64,000 bases of DNA from Microbacter margulisiae. GTDB lineage: Bacteria > Bacteroidota > Bacteroidia > Bacteroidales > Paludibacteraceae. The notes below the pieces were generated by a model. It worked only from the letters and a program-made list of their open reading frames with translations. It had not been told where the DNA came from and did no database searches. The translations under genes and the position numbers were made by a program. Of this stretch, positions 27,753-36,579 are shown in pieces (the first letter of the stretch is position 1; each line of letters starts with the position of its first letter). The stretch spans positions 806,001 through 870,000 of the forward strand of contig NZ_JACHYB010000001.1 of the NCBI RefSeq assembly GCF_014192515.1. The letters are read 5' to 3'.

Positions 27753-28196
27753 TTAAAAAGCTATTGTTTTGTAACCTTCTTCTTCCAGCCCAAGCATATA
27801 GATTAATCCGTTTGCGATGACAGGCATTTCCGCGGGAAGTAGTGATTTGTCCACGCCAAGCTGCTTGATAGATAAACCACAGGCAAGAATTTTCAATCCA
27901 TAATGTTTTACCGCATCTACAACCAGATTTTGCAAGGCCTTATCCAGGGAGATCTCTTTCACTAATTCCCCGCAAGTAACTATTTGAAAGTCTATTCCGG
28001 AGCTTTTCTCCTTCAGTTCTTTACCTGTTAGAATGCCTGCCTTGAAGTGCTGGACATTCATTACCATCAGGGCGTATTTTCCATTTGACTTAATTGCCTG
28101 TTCTGTTTTGTTAACATTTTCTCTTGTTTGAGCCTGGGACATATTGGTTCCAAACATGGATAAGCAAATGCTAACTATGATAATATATGATTTCAT
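27753..28196 (-). CDS. Periplasmic DsrE-family protein
   Basis: A 147-residue protein started at MKSYIIIVSICLSMFGTNMS, which gives a proper signal peptide; the 18-codon upstream extension does not. The DsrE/DsrF-like fold is seen in YALMVMNVQHFKAGILTG, IDFQIVTCGELVKEI and AVKHYGLKILACGLSIKQLGV, with Cys in each of the last two blocks as possible sulfur carriers. A secreted DsrE beside DoxD-DoxA suggests handling of reduced sulfur in the periplasm. It is the first gene of that two-gene operon. Confidence 0.82.
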   Translation of the reverse strand: MKSYIIIVSICLSMFGTNMSQAQTRENVNKTEQAIKSNGKYALMVMNVQHFKAGILTGKELKEKSSGIDFQIVTCGELVKEISLDKALQNLVVDAVKHYGLKILACGLSIKQLGVDKSLLPAEMPVIANGLIYMLGLEEEGYKTIAF

Positions 28197-28395
28197 GAGT
28201 TTGTGAATTTTGTAAAGACGCCATGACCAATAACATTCTCCTCGTATCAAAAGGAGTATCTTGTCATATTCGTCTCGTTATTAATTGTTTTATTGTAATT
28301 GTGATAAAATTTTGAACGGGTACAAAACGCCCAACAAGGAAACTCTATTTCGGATTTTCCTTGTTTGACAAATAGTTAAGCAGTGAATGCTTCAA

Positions 28396-28734
28396 TCAAA
28401 TCAGAAGCCGCTCGAATAACAGGTAGGAAGGAATTTTTTCTTTTTGACGACAGAATCCGTCAGTCTGAATATTTTCAGCTATTACAACCGGGGATACTTG
28501 TCTGGATGCAATAGAAAAATGAACATCCTGCGTCTGATCTTTTTTCTGTTTTACAGGTTGGTTTAATTCACAGAAGCTAGAACAGGCTATTTTTATATTT
28601 CCGTAAATGTTTTGTTGATTGGTTTCTATACGAAGGCTATGCTTTATTTCCTTTTTGACCGGGCATGGAATAGCCAGCAGTATCACCAAGGTAATAAACA
28701 GAAGATTATAATATTTCGACCAGGATAATTTCAT
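28396..28734 (-). CDS. Small membrane-anchored hypothetical protein
   Basis: A 112-residue protein started at MKLSWSKYYNLLFITLVILL; the longer open frame lacks family character. It has one N-terminal hydrophobic segment ending near IPCPVKKEIK, then a polar, Cys-containing remainder (IACSSFCELNQ). Similar short proteins with a CPVKK or CxxKK motif occur in Bacteroidetes, but I know no function. A perfect -7 box (28,741-28,748) lies immediately before the ATG, so the mRNA may be almost leaderless. Confidence 0.6.
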   Translation of the reverse strand: MKLSWSKYYNLLFITLVILLAIPCPVKKEIKHSLRIETNQQNIYGNIKIACSSFCELNQPVKQKKDQTQDVHFSIASRQVSPVVIAENIQTDGFCRQKEKIPSYLLFERLLI

Positions 28735-28740
28735 TGGTGG

Positions 28741-28748
28741 CAAATGTA
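28741..28748 (-). promoter_or_regulatory. TACATTTG -7 promoter box directly before an ATG
   Basis: Exact TAnnTTTG on the minus strand. With the usual 7-nt spacing the transcript would begin at or within a base or two of the start codon at 28,734. Confidence 0.5.
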
Positions 28749-28803
28749 GCAATTTTATATGGAAAAATGTTGCCCGCTTTAGCGATAGATTGCCTGAAAA
28801 CAG

Positions 28804-28838
28804 CACAGCCAACGCTCCTTGTGGCAACGTTGGCTGTG
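28804..28838 (-). terminator. Terminator after the S9 peptidase gene
   Basis: A perfect 11-bp stem, CACAGCCAACG (28,804-28,814) with CGTTGGCTGTG (28,828-28,838), lies 44 bp past the peptidase stop. On the minus strand a modest T run follows. Confidence 0.65.
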
Positions 28839-28881
28839 GAGTATTTTACAATACAGCAGAATGAATTACAAATTCATAAGT

Positions 28882-31473
28882 TTACAAATCTTTATGCGGA
28901 TATAAAGCATCCCACCATTCAGGCTGGTTTTTCAGGTATTTTGCAAACCAGGCAAAAATAGTCTTTTGCCACATGATTCTGTCCTTATAATCCAGAATGT
29001 GATGGTTCTGCCCTTTAACTTCGACAAAATCGGCTGTTCTCCCCAGTATCTTCATGGCAGTATAAAACTGGATGCTTTCACCGGTCGGGACATTGGTATC
29101 AGCCGTTCCCTGCAACAACAAGATTGGTGTGTGTACCTTATCAGCATTAAACAGCGGGCTTTGATCGACATAGAGCTTCTTGTTATTCCACGGGAAACTG
29201 TTGGCAGAAGCTACAGCGCTGTAGGAATAACCCCAGTAGCCCTGGCCCCAGTAAGAGCCGATAAAGCTGATACCTGCATGATCGATAGCTGTTTTGAAAA
29301 TATTGGTCTGGGTTTGTAGCCAAAGCGTCATATATCCGCCATAAGAAGCTCCGATACAACCTACATTGTCGGCTTCGACATTGGGGTGTGCAGCAATGAA
29401 TTTCTTAGTGCCTTCAATAATATCCTGTGCATTTTCTTTCCCCCATCCGTTGACATGAAGTGCTGAAAATTTCTGTCCGAAACCAGTAGCCCCGCTGGGT
29501 TGCAGCGTATACACCATATAACCCATAGCAGCAAAGAGATTCAGCGGATACCTACCACCAAAATCACGTGTTGTAGGATCGGTACCACCATAATAATAAA
29601 CAATGAGCGGATATGTCTTGCTGGGATCATAGTTGGGAGGATAATAAACCCGTCCTTCAATTGTTAATCCCTGCTTGTCTACAAAGTTCCAGTCTTCAAT
29701 CTTTCCAAACTCGATATTTTTGAAAAATGACTTCTCAGGATTAGACACTTCGGTATCTTTCCCGTCAGAAAGATTGTAGACCCATCCTGTAGCAGGATGT
29801 GAGATGCTGGTACCCGAATAGCTCAACATAGGACTTTTAGTAGCAAAACTCATTTGGTTGATTACATCTACGTGGGTATCCAGTTTCTGAAATTGTTTTG
29901 TTTCGGGATTTAACTTCCAGATATCCTGATAAGAACGATCAGAGACCAAGAAATAGATCTGTTTGTCATAAGGATTCCAATAGGATTGCAACAAGGCAGG
30001 GGTGAAATCCCGCGTCAGGGGTGTCACTTTGTGATCACTCAAATTAAACAGGTAAGCCTGTAAGTCAAAATCATTGGGGATTGTACCTTTTTTGAGGATA
30101 TTCCCGATGCCATTGAACATGGAAGGGCTTCCGGTTACCAAAAGCTGTTTACCGTCAGGAGAATAGACGGCATCGCCACCAAAGCTGGTAAACCATAGCG
30201 TGTCCACTTTCATCGTATTCAGGTTCATCTCCATCATCACCTGTTTTGTATAGGGACGTTCCGTATAGTCAGGAAAGTTCTGAGCAATCAGTATCCGATG
30301 GTCATCAGGAGAAATATCCTCCAGATTATTGGTCAAATAGCCATAGGTAAGAGGTGTTATGGAAAGATCGTTGATCTTTAACATAAAAAGTTGCGTACGG
30401 ATGCGATACGAAGGTAAACGATCCTCCATTCCGTGTACCATAAATACACCGGAAGTATCTTTCTCATATTTTTCTTCGATTGAGAAAATCAGATATTTAC
30501 CAAAATGATCCCATTCATAACCGGAAAAACGTTCGAGTTTATTCATTAATACCTTTTCATGATGAGTATCCAGATTATAGCACATCAACGCCTGAGAAAC
30601 ACCATTGTCGGCCACATAGGTAATTTTATGCGAACCCGGAACCCATTCAGCCTGATAGCGATCGCTGTGCAGTGAACTGAAAATAACTTTATGATCAGCA
30701 ATGCTCTTTACTTCAAACCAATTAACTGTTTTCCCGTCAGGAGGATAAGTCTCCGAAAAGTTCAGCAGCACCAATGTTCCGTCATCGGATAGCTGGGTGT
30801 TTGTAAGCATTTTACCCAATAAAATATGGGAGAGATCAAGAAGCTGTTCATCCGAGGTGGAGAGACTGATGGCTTGACCGGTAAATTTCTTATCGTAAGA
30901 AACTTTAGCGTCGACCTGCCACGGAGCATTGTATTTCTTCTGATAAAGGCTTTTGATTACAACAAGATATTTACCCGGTTCCAGTTTCAACGAATCACTT
31001 TTTTGTGCTGCTTTACCATCTGCGTCATATTTTGAAAGCGTTAGGTTGCCATTGACAAAAAGTTCAAAATCCTGTGTCGTATTCACCGTAATATTAACAG
31101 GCACATAACGATTGACTTGAATATAAAAAGCCTGCCATTTCAACGCCAGATCATCTGTAATGGAAGAGATTGTACTTGAGCTCTGATCTTTCCAAATCAC
31201 TTGTTGCCCGTCCGTAACCAGGAAGTCAGTTCCCGCTTTGACGTCTGTAACTGGTTTTTGCTGAAATTTCAACAGGTCAACCGGGGAGAATGACTTCCCC
31301 ATCATGTTGTTTCTTTGATAAAAAGCAGGCATTTGTACCACCACAGGACCTGCTGTAAGCCATTGGGAAACAGTAAAACTAACGCTTTGCTGATTTATCT
31401 CTTCGGCATTTACCGGAAGAAAAATGCCTAATGAGAGCATCACCAGAAAAATAAACAGAAAATACTTTTTCAT
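28882..31473 (-). CDS. Secreted S9-family (prolyl oligopeptidase/DPP IV-like) serine peptidase
   Basis: An 863-residue protein with a signal peptide (MKKYFLFIFLVMLSLGIFLP). The long N-terminal region (about 200-600) consists of beta-propeller repeats such as YSPDGKQLLVTGSPSMF and ISPDDHRILIAQNF. The C-terminal alpha/beta-hydrolase domain has the nucleophile block GASYGGYMTLW (Ser710), Asp792 in QGTADTNVPTGES and His824 in GQNHHILDY. It would cleave short peptides, probably after proline, in the periplasm. The gene is monocistronic. Its only evident promoter is a CRISPR-repeat-like sequence at 31,640-31,686, which would give a 5' leader of about 175 nt. Confidence 0.93.
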   Translation of the reverse strand: MKKYFLFIFLVMLSLGIFLPVNAEEINQQSVSFTVSQWLTAGPVVVQMPAFYQRNNMMGKSFSPVDLLKFQQKPVTDVKAGTDFLVTDGQQVIWKDQSSSTISSITDDLALKWQAFYIQVNRYVPVNITVNTTQDFELFVNGNLTLSKYDADGKAAQKSDSLKLEPGKYLVVIKSLYQKKYNAPWQVDAKVSYDKKFTGQAISLSTSDEQLLDLSHILLGKMLTNTQLSDDGTLVLLNFSETYPPDGKTVNWFEVKSIADHKVIFSSLHSDRYQAEWVPGSHKITYVADNGVSQALMCYNLDTHHEKVLMNKLERFSGYEWDHFGKYLIFSIEEKYEKDTSGVFMVHGMEDRLPSYRIRTQLFMLKINDLSITPLTYGYLTNNLEDISPDDHRILIAQNFPDYTERPYTKQVMMEMNLNTMKVDTLWFTSFGGDAVYSPDGKQLLVTGSPSMFNGIGNILKKGTIPNDFDLQAYLFNLSDHKVTPLTRDFTPALLQSYWNPYDKQIYFLVSDRSYQDIWKLNPETKQFQKLDTHVDVINQMSFATKSPMLSYSGTSISHPATGWVYNLSDGKDTEVSNPEKSFFKNIEFGKIEDWNFVDKQGLTIEGRVYYPPNYDPSKTYPLIVYYYGGTDPTTRDFGGRYPLNLFAAMGYMVYTLQPSGATGFGQKFSALHVNGWGKENAQDIIEGTKKFIAAHPNVEADNVGCIGASYGGYMTLWLQTQTNIFKTAIDHAGISFIGSYWGQGYWGYSYSAVASANSFPWNNKKLYVDQSPLFNADKVHTPILLLQGTADTNVPTGESIQFYTAMKILGRTADFVEVKGQNHHILDYKDRIMWQKTIFAWFAKYLKNQPEWWDALYPHKDL

Positions 31474-31639
31474 AGGTTTAATGATTAATATTTGAATCTT
31501 GATTCATAACTAAATTGATTTTTGCATAGATTTTCAAAGACAAGCAAGATAGGATACTGCGTTTGTCGTTTTTGATGATATAACACGCTACAAGGAGGAT
31601 AACTCAGGATCATAAAGTGCTTTCCTTTTTAATATTTCA

Positions 31640-31686
31640 TCCTTATCCATCAGGCCAAAGATACAATTTTGAAAGCAAATCACAAC
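31640..31686 (-). repeat. Orphan CRISPR-type repeat upstream of the S9 peptidase gene
   Basis: The 31-base core 31,656-31,686 (CAAAGATACAATT-T-TGAAAGCAAATCACAAC) is identical to the 3' 31 bases of the array repeat except for one C-to-T change. The preceding 16 bases align more loosely with one extra base. No second copy or spacer structure lies beside it. On the minus strand it reads GTTGTGATTTGC...TATCTTTG, keeping both the tracrRNA-pairing half and the -7 promoter box (31,656-31,663). It lies in the 392-bp gap before the peptidase gene and points towards it. Apart from this repeat and the terminator at 31,821-31,853, I see nothing else in that gap. Confidence 0.9.
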
Positions 31687-31820
31687 ATACAAATTTATCA
31701 CGTAAGCCTTATGGATATCGGGTTTCAAGCCTACCCTACTTTCCGCAATCAAACACGCAACAATGAATATATGGGGGAAAACTTATGATTTTGACACCAA
31801 ATGATTTTACAGCAAACAAC

Positions 31821-31853
31821 AATGGCATACAACCAAAAAGGTCGTATGCCATT
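31821..31853 (-). terminator. Terminator after the Ig-like lipoprotein gene
   Basis: A perfect 10-bp stem AATGGCATAC (31,821-31,830) with GTATGCCATT (31,844-31,853), 12 bp past the stop codon. On the minus strand it is followed by TGTTGTTT, a weak T tract. Confidence 0.6.
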
Positions 31854-31865
31854 TTATGTTTTTCA

Positions 31866-33722
31866 TTACATGCCACCACTTTGAGGTGAAGTCGAAGATT
31901 TATCCTCTTTAATGAGCTCTTTTGGTTTCTGTTTATTCAGAGGTAGCGCCGTGGGATCCCAGTCCTGTTCAATATCCCAATTCACACGAAGTACAATCTT
32001 TCCAGGGAAATAATAGACCCGTTCAGGTTCTATCTTCCTTGCAAAATCACCTGTATCCCATTTCCCGTTATCATTGGAATCAATAAACATTCGCAAGTAA
32101 TAGGTACCTGGCATTACGTATTTGAATGTCGTATTATTGTCAGGTGAAGCTTTGAGTGTTCGCAGCACTTTATCATTACCATCCAACAATTCATACACAA
32201 CATGCTGCAACGGATGTGTTAAATGAATAATCAAAGAGGAATATTCTTCAAGCGCCCTTATTTTATATGCTTTCATATATTTGGTCGTCCACAACCCGTG
32301 GAAGTCCCTTAAAGCTGCCGAATCAATCAATAATTTATAGGATTCGTCAGGTTGGTAATCATAGGTAATACTGAAATGCATTCCCACATCGTCATCCTTA
32401 TGAAACGCGAATCGTACGGGCTTCCACAATGAATCAATCTTTTGATATAAATGAATCTTCCCCGTATCGACAGTCATGACAGGAATCTGGAAATCAATGC
32501 GGATAGGCTCGTCCATATCCATTACCTGAGTAATATTGGTATCGAAGGTTGCGATTTTAATTACCGGTGCTTTGTTCTTTTCTTTTTTCGATTTTTGTTT
32601 TTTCTCCAGTCCAAAGCCGTGCCAATGGAGTTGCAATGTATCTGTGGCAGGCTCCAGTTTCCCGATTGAATCTGATTTTGCATAATGTAAAACAAAATGC
32701 AGGGTATCCGCTTTCGCTGCTAAAGTATCTGTTATCCAATATGTCAGTGTATCTGTAGTTACACTTTTCTGAATCAAAGGAGCCGATTTCCACCGGAATC
32801 CTAATGGGTTCAAATGAGGAAGCGTATCGGTCGGTGCAGTAAAATAAAGGACAAGCTTATCCGCTTCCGGTCGTTCCGACTTAAACAAACGCTGGCGAGA
32901 GAAATTTTCCTTGAAATATAATAACGTCAGGGTATCCGGCATATAATGCACATAAGACACATGCATAATCGTATCAATGGTGACAGAGTCCTTGCGAATC
33001 GTATCATTGCGTATATCCATTTTGGAGGAAGTATGGATCACTTTTTCATCAAAAGCAATACCTTCAGCAGGCTGACTGAACTTGTAATCACCATCCATGT
33101 CCTTCAGGGCATAAACACGATAGCTCCCCGGTTTCATACCCATTATGGAAAAATGACCATCTTTTTCAGTCTTCCCAATACGCAACATCGGGAAATGGGT
33201 AAATGCCGAATCGGATAAATTAGCATACACTCCCGTAAGCACACCTTGTACAGGATTCAGTGTCTGGGCATCAAGCACTATCCCACTTACCTGCATGGAA
33301 TCGATTGTTGAACCTGTTGAAAAAGAAGTAGAAAAATTGCGGAGTATGTTCCCCTCACGGTAATCTTTGATTGCCCCGTTAAAATCAATCGTATAAGTAG
33401 TATTCTTTTGCAACGAATCATTAAACGTCACCACAACACGTCGTCCAGTGGAAACAGCAGCAGGCATTTGGGTCTGTGGCGGTGAAACAACAATTTTATC
33501 CAATGGATCATCCAACTGGACAATTTTGTTGAATAACACTTCTATTCTCTTCCCGTCAAAATTGGTTGTTTTATCCGGTGGATTGACTTTCAATACCTTA
33601 GGAGGCGTCAAATCTTTTGGACCTCCTGTGGGGCCAAGACCACGATTGGCACACGAGTCGATACCTATAATGAAAGCCACAACAAACAAAATCGTAGTGA
33701 ACGAATTAGAAACAATACGCAT
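31866..33722 (-). CDS. Lipoprotein with N-terminal Ig-like (Big_5) domain
   Basis: A 618-residue protein with a lipoprotein signal peptide ending IGIDSCANR (Cys about residue 24). The conserved start GPTGGPKDLTPPKVLKVNPP leads into a Big_5/SbsA-type Ig-like domain (about 35-135, FNKIVQLDDPLDKIVVSPP, VTFNDSLQKNTTYTIDF). A carboxypeptidase-regulatory-like beta segment follows near 165-225 (GHFSIMGMKPGSYRVYALKD). Its C-terminal part has FIDSNDNGKWDTGDF, an acidic possible calcium-binding loop. It is one of the widely conserved single-copy envelope lipoproteins of Bacteroidetes, with unknown role. A TACTTTTG box lies 33 bp upstream. Confidence 0.85.
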   Translation of the reverse strand: MRIVSNSFTTILFVVAFIIGIDSCANRGLGPTGGPKDLTPPKVLKVNPPDKTTNFDGKRIEVLFNKIVQLDDPLDKIVVSPPQTQMPAAVSTGRRVVVTFNDSLQKNTTYTIDFNGAIKDYREGNILRNFSTSFSTGSTIDSMQVSGIVLDAQTLNPVQGVLTGVYANLSDSAFTHFPMLRIGKTEKDGHFSIMGMKPGSYRVYALKDMDGDYKFSQPAEGIAFDEKVIHTSSKMDIRNDTIRKDSVTIDTIMHVSYVHYMPDTLTLLYFKENFSRQRLFKSERPEADKLVLYFTAPTDTLPHLNPLGFRWKSAPLIQKSVTTDTLTYWITDTLAAKADTLHFVLHYAKSDSIGKLEPATDTLQLHWHGFGLEKKQKSKKEKNKAPVIKIATFDTNITQVMDMDEPIRIDFQIPVMTVDTGKIHLYQKIDSLWKPVRFAFHKDDDVGMHFSITYDYQPDESYKLLIDSAALRDFHGLWTTKYMKAYKIRALEEYSSLIIHLTHPLQHVVYELLDGNDKVLRTLKASPDNNTTFKYVMPGTYYLRMFIDSNDNGKWDTGDFARKIEPERVYYFPGKIVLRVNWDIEQDWDPTALPLNKQKPKELIKEDKSSTSPQSGGM

Positions 33723-33754
33723 AAAAAAGAGAATTGAATAATGCTAATTGTTTG

Positions 33755-33762
33755 CAAAAGTA
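33755..33762 (-). promoter_or_regulatory. TACTTTTG -7 promoter box
   Basis: Exact TAnnTTTG on the minus strand, 33 bp before the start codon of the Ig-like lipoprotein gene. Confidence 0.55.
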
Positions 33763-33992
33763 CAATCTATATTTCAATGATGATAATTTTATTTTTTCAG
33801 TTTAGATATAACGACAGTATGCACTAACGTAATCCTACGTACATAGATTGAAAAGATTTGCATAAAATACGGTCATTTTTTTTGTACCAACAGATGCGTT
33901 TGTCTGCAAATCAATTATTTTTGCAACAAGAAAAACTAAAACAATGGTTTACAATACAGCTAAAATGCATAAAATTCTTTGATAACAACATT

Positions 33993-34295
33993 ATGGCCAA
34001 TTTCACATCACAACATATTCTAAACACATCCACCAATTTATTGGGATTTTGTTTGTTTGTTATCACCTCACTTCATATCGCCAATCGTTCTGAAACACAT
34101 GAAGTAGACAAGGTTACAGCCGTAATTGCCGTATTACTGACGGTGACCAGTGTCATCTCATTTATTTCAATCCGAACAAAAAACAAAAGGCGGGAACGAT
34201 TATTCGAAACCATTGCTGATTACCTGTTCTTGTCTGCCCTTGTTGGCATTTTACTGATAATTATTCTTATCGCACTTAATCTGATAAAATGGTGA
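33993..34295 (+). CDS. Small inner-membrane hypothetical protein
   Basis: A 100-residue protein started at MANFTSQHILNTSTNLLGF; the frame is open 45 codons upstream, but that part is not membrane-like and probably not translated. Three hydrophobic segments: about 17-30 (LLGFCLFVITSLHI), 43-60 (VIAVLLTVTSVISFISI) and 79-98 (FLSALVGILLIIILIALNL). No recognised family. It ends directly before the convergent stop of the TonB-dependent receptor gene, so the two 3' ends meet without a gap. Confidence 0.7.
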   Translation: MANFTSQHILNTSTNLLGFCLFVITSLHIANRSETHEVDKVTAVIAVLLTVTSVISFISIRTKNKRRERLFETIADYLFLSALVGILLIIILIALNLIKW

Positions 34296-36128
34296 TTAAA
34301 AGTGAATTTTCACACCACCAAATGCAGTAATCCCGGGCATAGGATAATAATGATTGGTTTGGTAACGGGTATTTAGTAGGTTTTCTCCATTTACAAACAG
34401 TTCTACTGGGTTAGCAATCTTATAGCTGGCAGAAGCATTCACGAGCGCATAAGATTGAAAATAGGGAGTGTTCGTAGGTTCAACATTCAAATGGTTGATA
34501 TACTGAAAATTTGCGGTCACATTCCAACGATCTTTATGATACTGTAAGCCAGCATAAATATGATGACGTGGCGTTGCATAAACCGGTTGTGCCATATGAA
34601 TATAACTATATGTCACAATCGCTGCCAAGTTGTTTGACAAAGCAGCATGTGCCGTCAGCTCAATCCCCTTATTCAATATATCACCAGCATTCTCAAGACC
34701 TTGTAAAGGAACCGTTATGATCATATTTCGGCCGCGAAGGATATAACCGGTCAGTTCCATGTGTAAATGATCATCGAACAACGATTGACCCATACTGGTT
34801 TCATAACTCATTACTCTTTCTGTACTTAAATGTGGGTTGTGGCTCCACATGAACAATTCCTGCAAAGTAGGATTACGAAAGCCTTTTGAGACATCAGCTT
34901 TCCAAGTGGTTCGCGGAGCTAATCTCCATGCAAACCCGGCATAAGGAATCCATTGTAAGGATTCAAAAGAAGACTTATCCAAACGCAATCCTGCGGAGAG
35001 AGTCAATTGATGGGCAACGGTTTGTTGCACAAATCCATAAGCAGCCACTTCATTGGAAAGGGTATCAATAAAAGGTATTGTAAAGTTTGGAGTAATCGTT
35101 TCGGCTTTTCCGCCATAATGCAACCAATCAGCGCCTAATGTGATCCGGTTTCCTTCAAATAAATGAGCTGTTTCGCTCAGCATTACCCCACCCGTTGCAT
35201 CTCTGGAATAGAAGCCATCTGAAATATGATGCGTTCCGAAATTATTGAAAACATTGATTGATCCGGAAAAATGATCGTAATGATTCGTCATAGCAAATGC
35301 CCAATAACCCCGAAGGATATTAATTTGCGCTCCCGGAACAGCATTCACGGTATCAGGCCCCGGATCGGAAGCTACAAAATGAGCTAGGCTGATATCAAAA
35401 GTACTCTTCCAGTGCGTGTTCATATCATAACCAGCTTTGAAGTATCCATTATAAATGCTAAAAGCAGAATGAGGACGGTTTCCTGCCGTTTGATCATGGT
35501 TTACGGAAGCAAAAATGTGCCATTTTTTCCATTTATAACCACTGGAAGCCATATATTTCTGAGTATTGTATGAACCAACCATCACATTAGCGTCTCCATG
35601 AAATCCATCCTGCTTTTGTTCGCGTGTAATGATGTTGATTACCCCGCCAATAGCATTTGAACCATACAAAACAGAAGCCGGTCCCCTGATAACTTCCACT
35701 TTTTGAGCATCAGAAGCAACATATGAATCTGCCAAGGGATGACCAAATAATCCCATGAATTGAGGATGGCCATCAATCAACATTAAGACACCGGTGGTTG
35801 GATTTCCTCCGACACCCCGAATGGATATCTGACCTGCTGAACCCGTAGAAACGCCAAATCCAGTGACACCACGTTCTGTTACGAATAGGCCGGGAACCAA
35901 ACCGTTAAGCACCGGCAACAGCGCCGAGCCATTACTCGCTGCAAGCTGGGAGTGATTAACTACAGAAACCGATAACGGTACATTGTTTTTATTAATCTGA
36001 ACTGGCGATCCTGTAATAACAACCTCATTCAAATTCACTGTATCCCGTAAATTTTTAACGGATTGCGAGGCAAATATAATCGCTGTACAACTTAGAAAAA
36101 CCAATAAAAAAACAAATCGATTTATCAT
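34296..36128 (-). CDS. TonB-dependent outer-membrane receptor (siderophore/cobalamin type)
   Basis: A 610-residue receptor started at MINRFVFLLVFLSCTAIIFA (signal peptide); the open frame extends upstream across a terminator hairpin, so that start is unlikely. The plug has DTVNLNEVVITGSPVQINKN (TonB-box region), GQISIRGVGGNPTTGVLMLIDG, VEVIRGPASVLYGSNAIGGVINI. The barrel follows, ending in a terminal aromatic strand GITAFGGVKIHF. It lacks STN and carboxypeptidase-regulatory domains, so it is a BtuB/FepA-like receptor rather than SusC. The ligand is not identifiable. It lies behind a 230-nt leader with a terminator, implying control by premature termination. Confidence 0.93.
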   Translation of the reverse strand: MINRFVFLLVFLSCTAIIFASQSVKNLRDTVNLNEVVITGSPVQINKNNVPLSVSVVNHSQLAASNGSALLPVLNGLVPGLFVTERGVTGFGVSTGSAGQISIRGVGGNPTTGVLMLIDGHPQFMGLFGHPLADSYVASDAQKVEVIRGPASVLYGSNAIGGVINIITREQKQDGFHGDANVMVGSYNTQKYMASSGYKWKKWHIFASVNHDQTAGNRPHSAFSIYNGYFKAGYDMNTHWKSTFDISLAHFVASDPGPDTVNAVPGAQINILRGYWAFAMTNHYDHFSGSINVFNNFGTHHISDGFYSRDATGGVMLSETAHLFEGNRITLGADWLHYGGKAETITPNFTIPFIDTLSNEVAAYGFVQQTVAHQLTLSAGLRLDKSSFESLQWIPYAGFAWRLAPRTTWKADVSKGFRNPTLQELFMWSHNPHLSTERVMSYETSMGQSLFDDHLHMELTGYILRGRNMIITVPLQGLENAGDILNKGIELTAHAALSNNLAAIVTYSYIHMAQPVYATPRHHIYAGLQYHKDRWNVTANFQYINHLNVEPTNTPYFQSYALVNASASYKIANPVELFVNGENLLNTRYQTNHYYPMPGITAFGGVKIHF

Positions 36129-36359
36129 ATTTTCTATGTTTTTGTCATAAAAAAAGCACACAAATTTCACAATTTGCGTGCCTGATAACATTAAATATTA
36201 ACTTATAATTATTATTTATGGCGCGGAAAGTGAGGGACTTGTATCCGCTAATTTCTATAATGTCTTTCAATGAGTTATAGCTGAAAAAATCCAGGGTACC
36301 CGATTTTTCACCCTCTAATTATTTACTCATAAAGAGTGACCCAATAATTGAAAAATCTT
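36129..36359 (-). promoter_or_regulatory. Structured 5' leader of the TonB-dependent receptor, candidate riboswitch
   Basis: From the predicted start site (about 36,359) to the ATG are about 230 nt. On the minus strand they show, in order: a long AT stem enclosing an inner ACTC...GAGT hairpin; a stem GAAAAATC / GGATTTTTTC around the palindrome GGGTACCC; a GC-rich stem GCGGA / TCCGC (about 36,219-36,247); and an intrinsic terminator about 28 nt before the ATG. This layout is that of a leader controlled by premature termination. I found no cobalamin-riboswitch GCCACTG box or other class signature I know. Function is inferred from layout only. Confidence 0.5.
36156..36181 (-). terminator. Intrinsic terminator inside the receptor leader
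   Basis: An 11-bp stem with one mismatch, GCACACAAATT (36,156-36,166) with AATTTGCGTGC (36,171-36,181), around a four-base loop. On the minus strand it is followed at once by seven T residues. It ends 28 bases before the receptor ATG, and no minus-strand gene closer than 930 bp upstream needs it. Confidence 0.8.
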
Positions 36360-36365
36360 ATACTA

Positions 36366-36395
36366 CAAATGTAGCTAGTTTTGATGATATTACAA
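36366..36395 (-). promoter_or_regulatory. Promoter of the TonB-dependent receptor leader
   Basis: The -7 box TACATTTG (36,373 to 36,366) and a -33-like TTG (36,395 to 36,393) are spaced by 19 bases on the minus strand, as expected for the Bacteroidetes primary sigma factor. The predicted start is near 36,359. Confidence 0.65.
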
Positions 36396-36579
36396 TGGAT
36401 TGCGGACTATTTTTTAGTATGGTTTAAATGTTTTTTATTCTTCTCTTTATTAGCTTATTGTATTGTCACACTAGTTGTATTCTTACCTTTCACAGGCTTC
36501 ATATTGCAGACTATTTTTTAGTGTAGTAACCGGGAGATGATAGGGAGATAGCTACCTTTTGGTGTCCTTATCCCCTAGA

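Noticed and set aside
36129..36359. Cobalamin riboswitch before the TonB-dependent receptor
   Set aside because: Expected for a BtuB-like gene, but the conserved GCCACTG box is not found on the relevant strand. I list the leader as unassigned.
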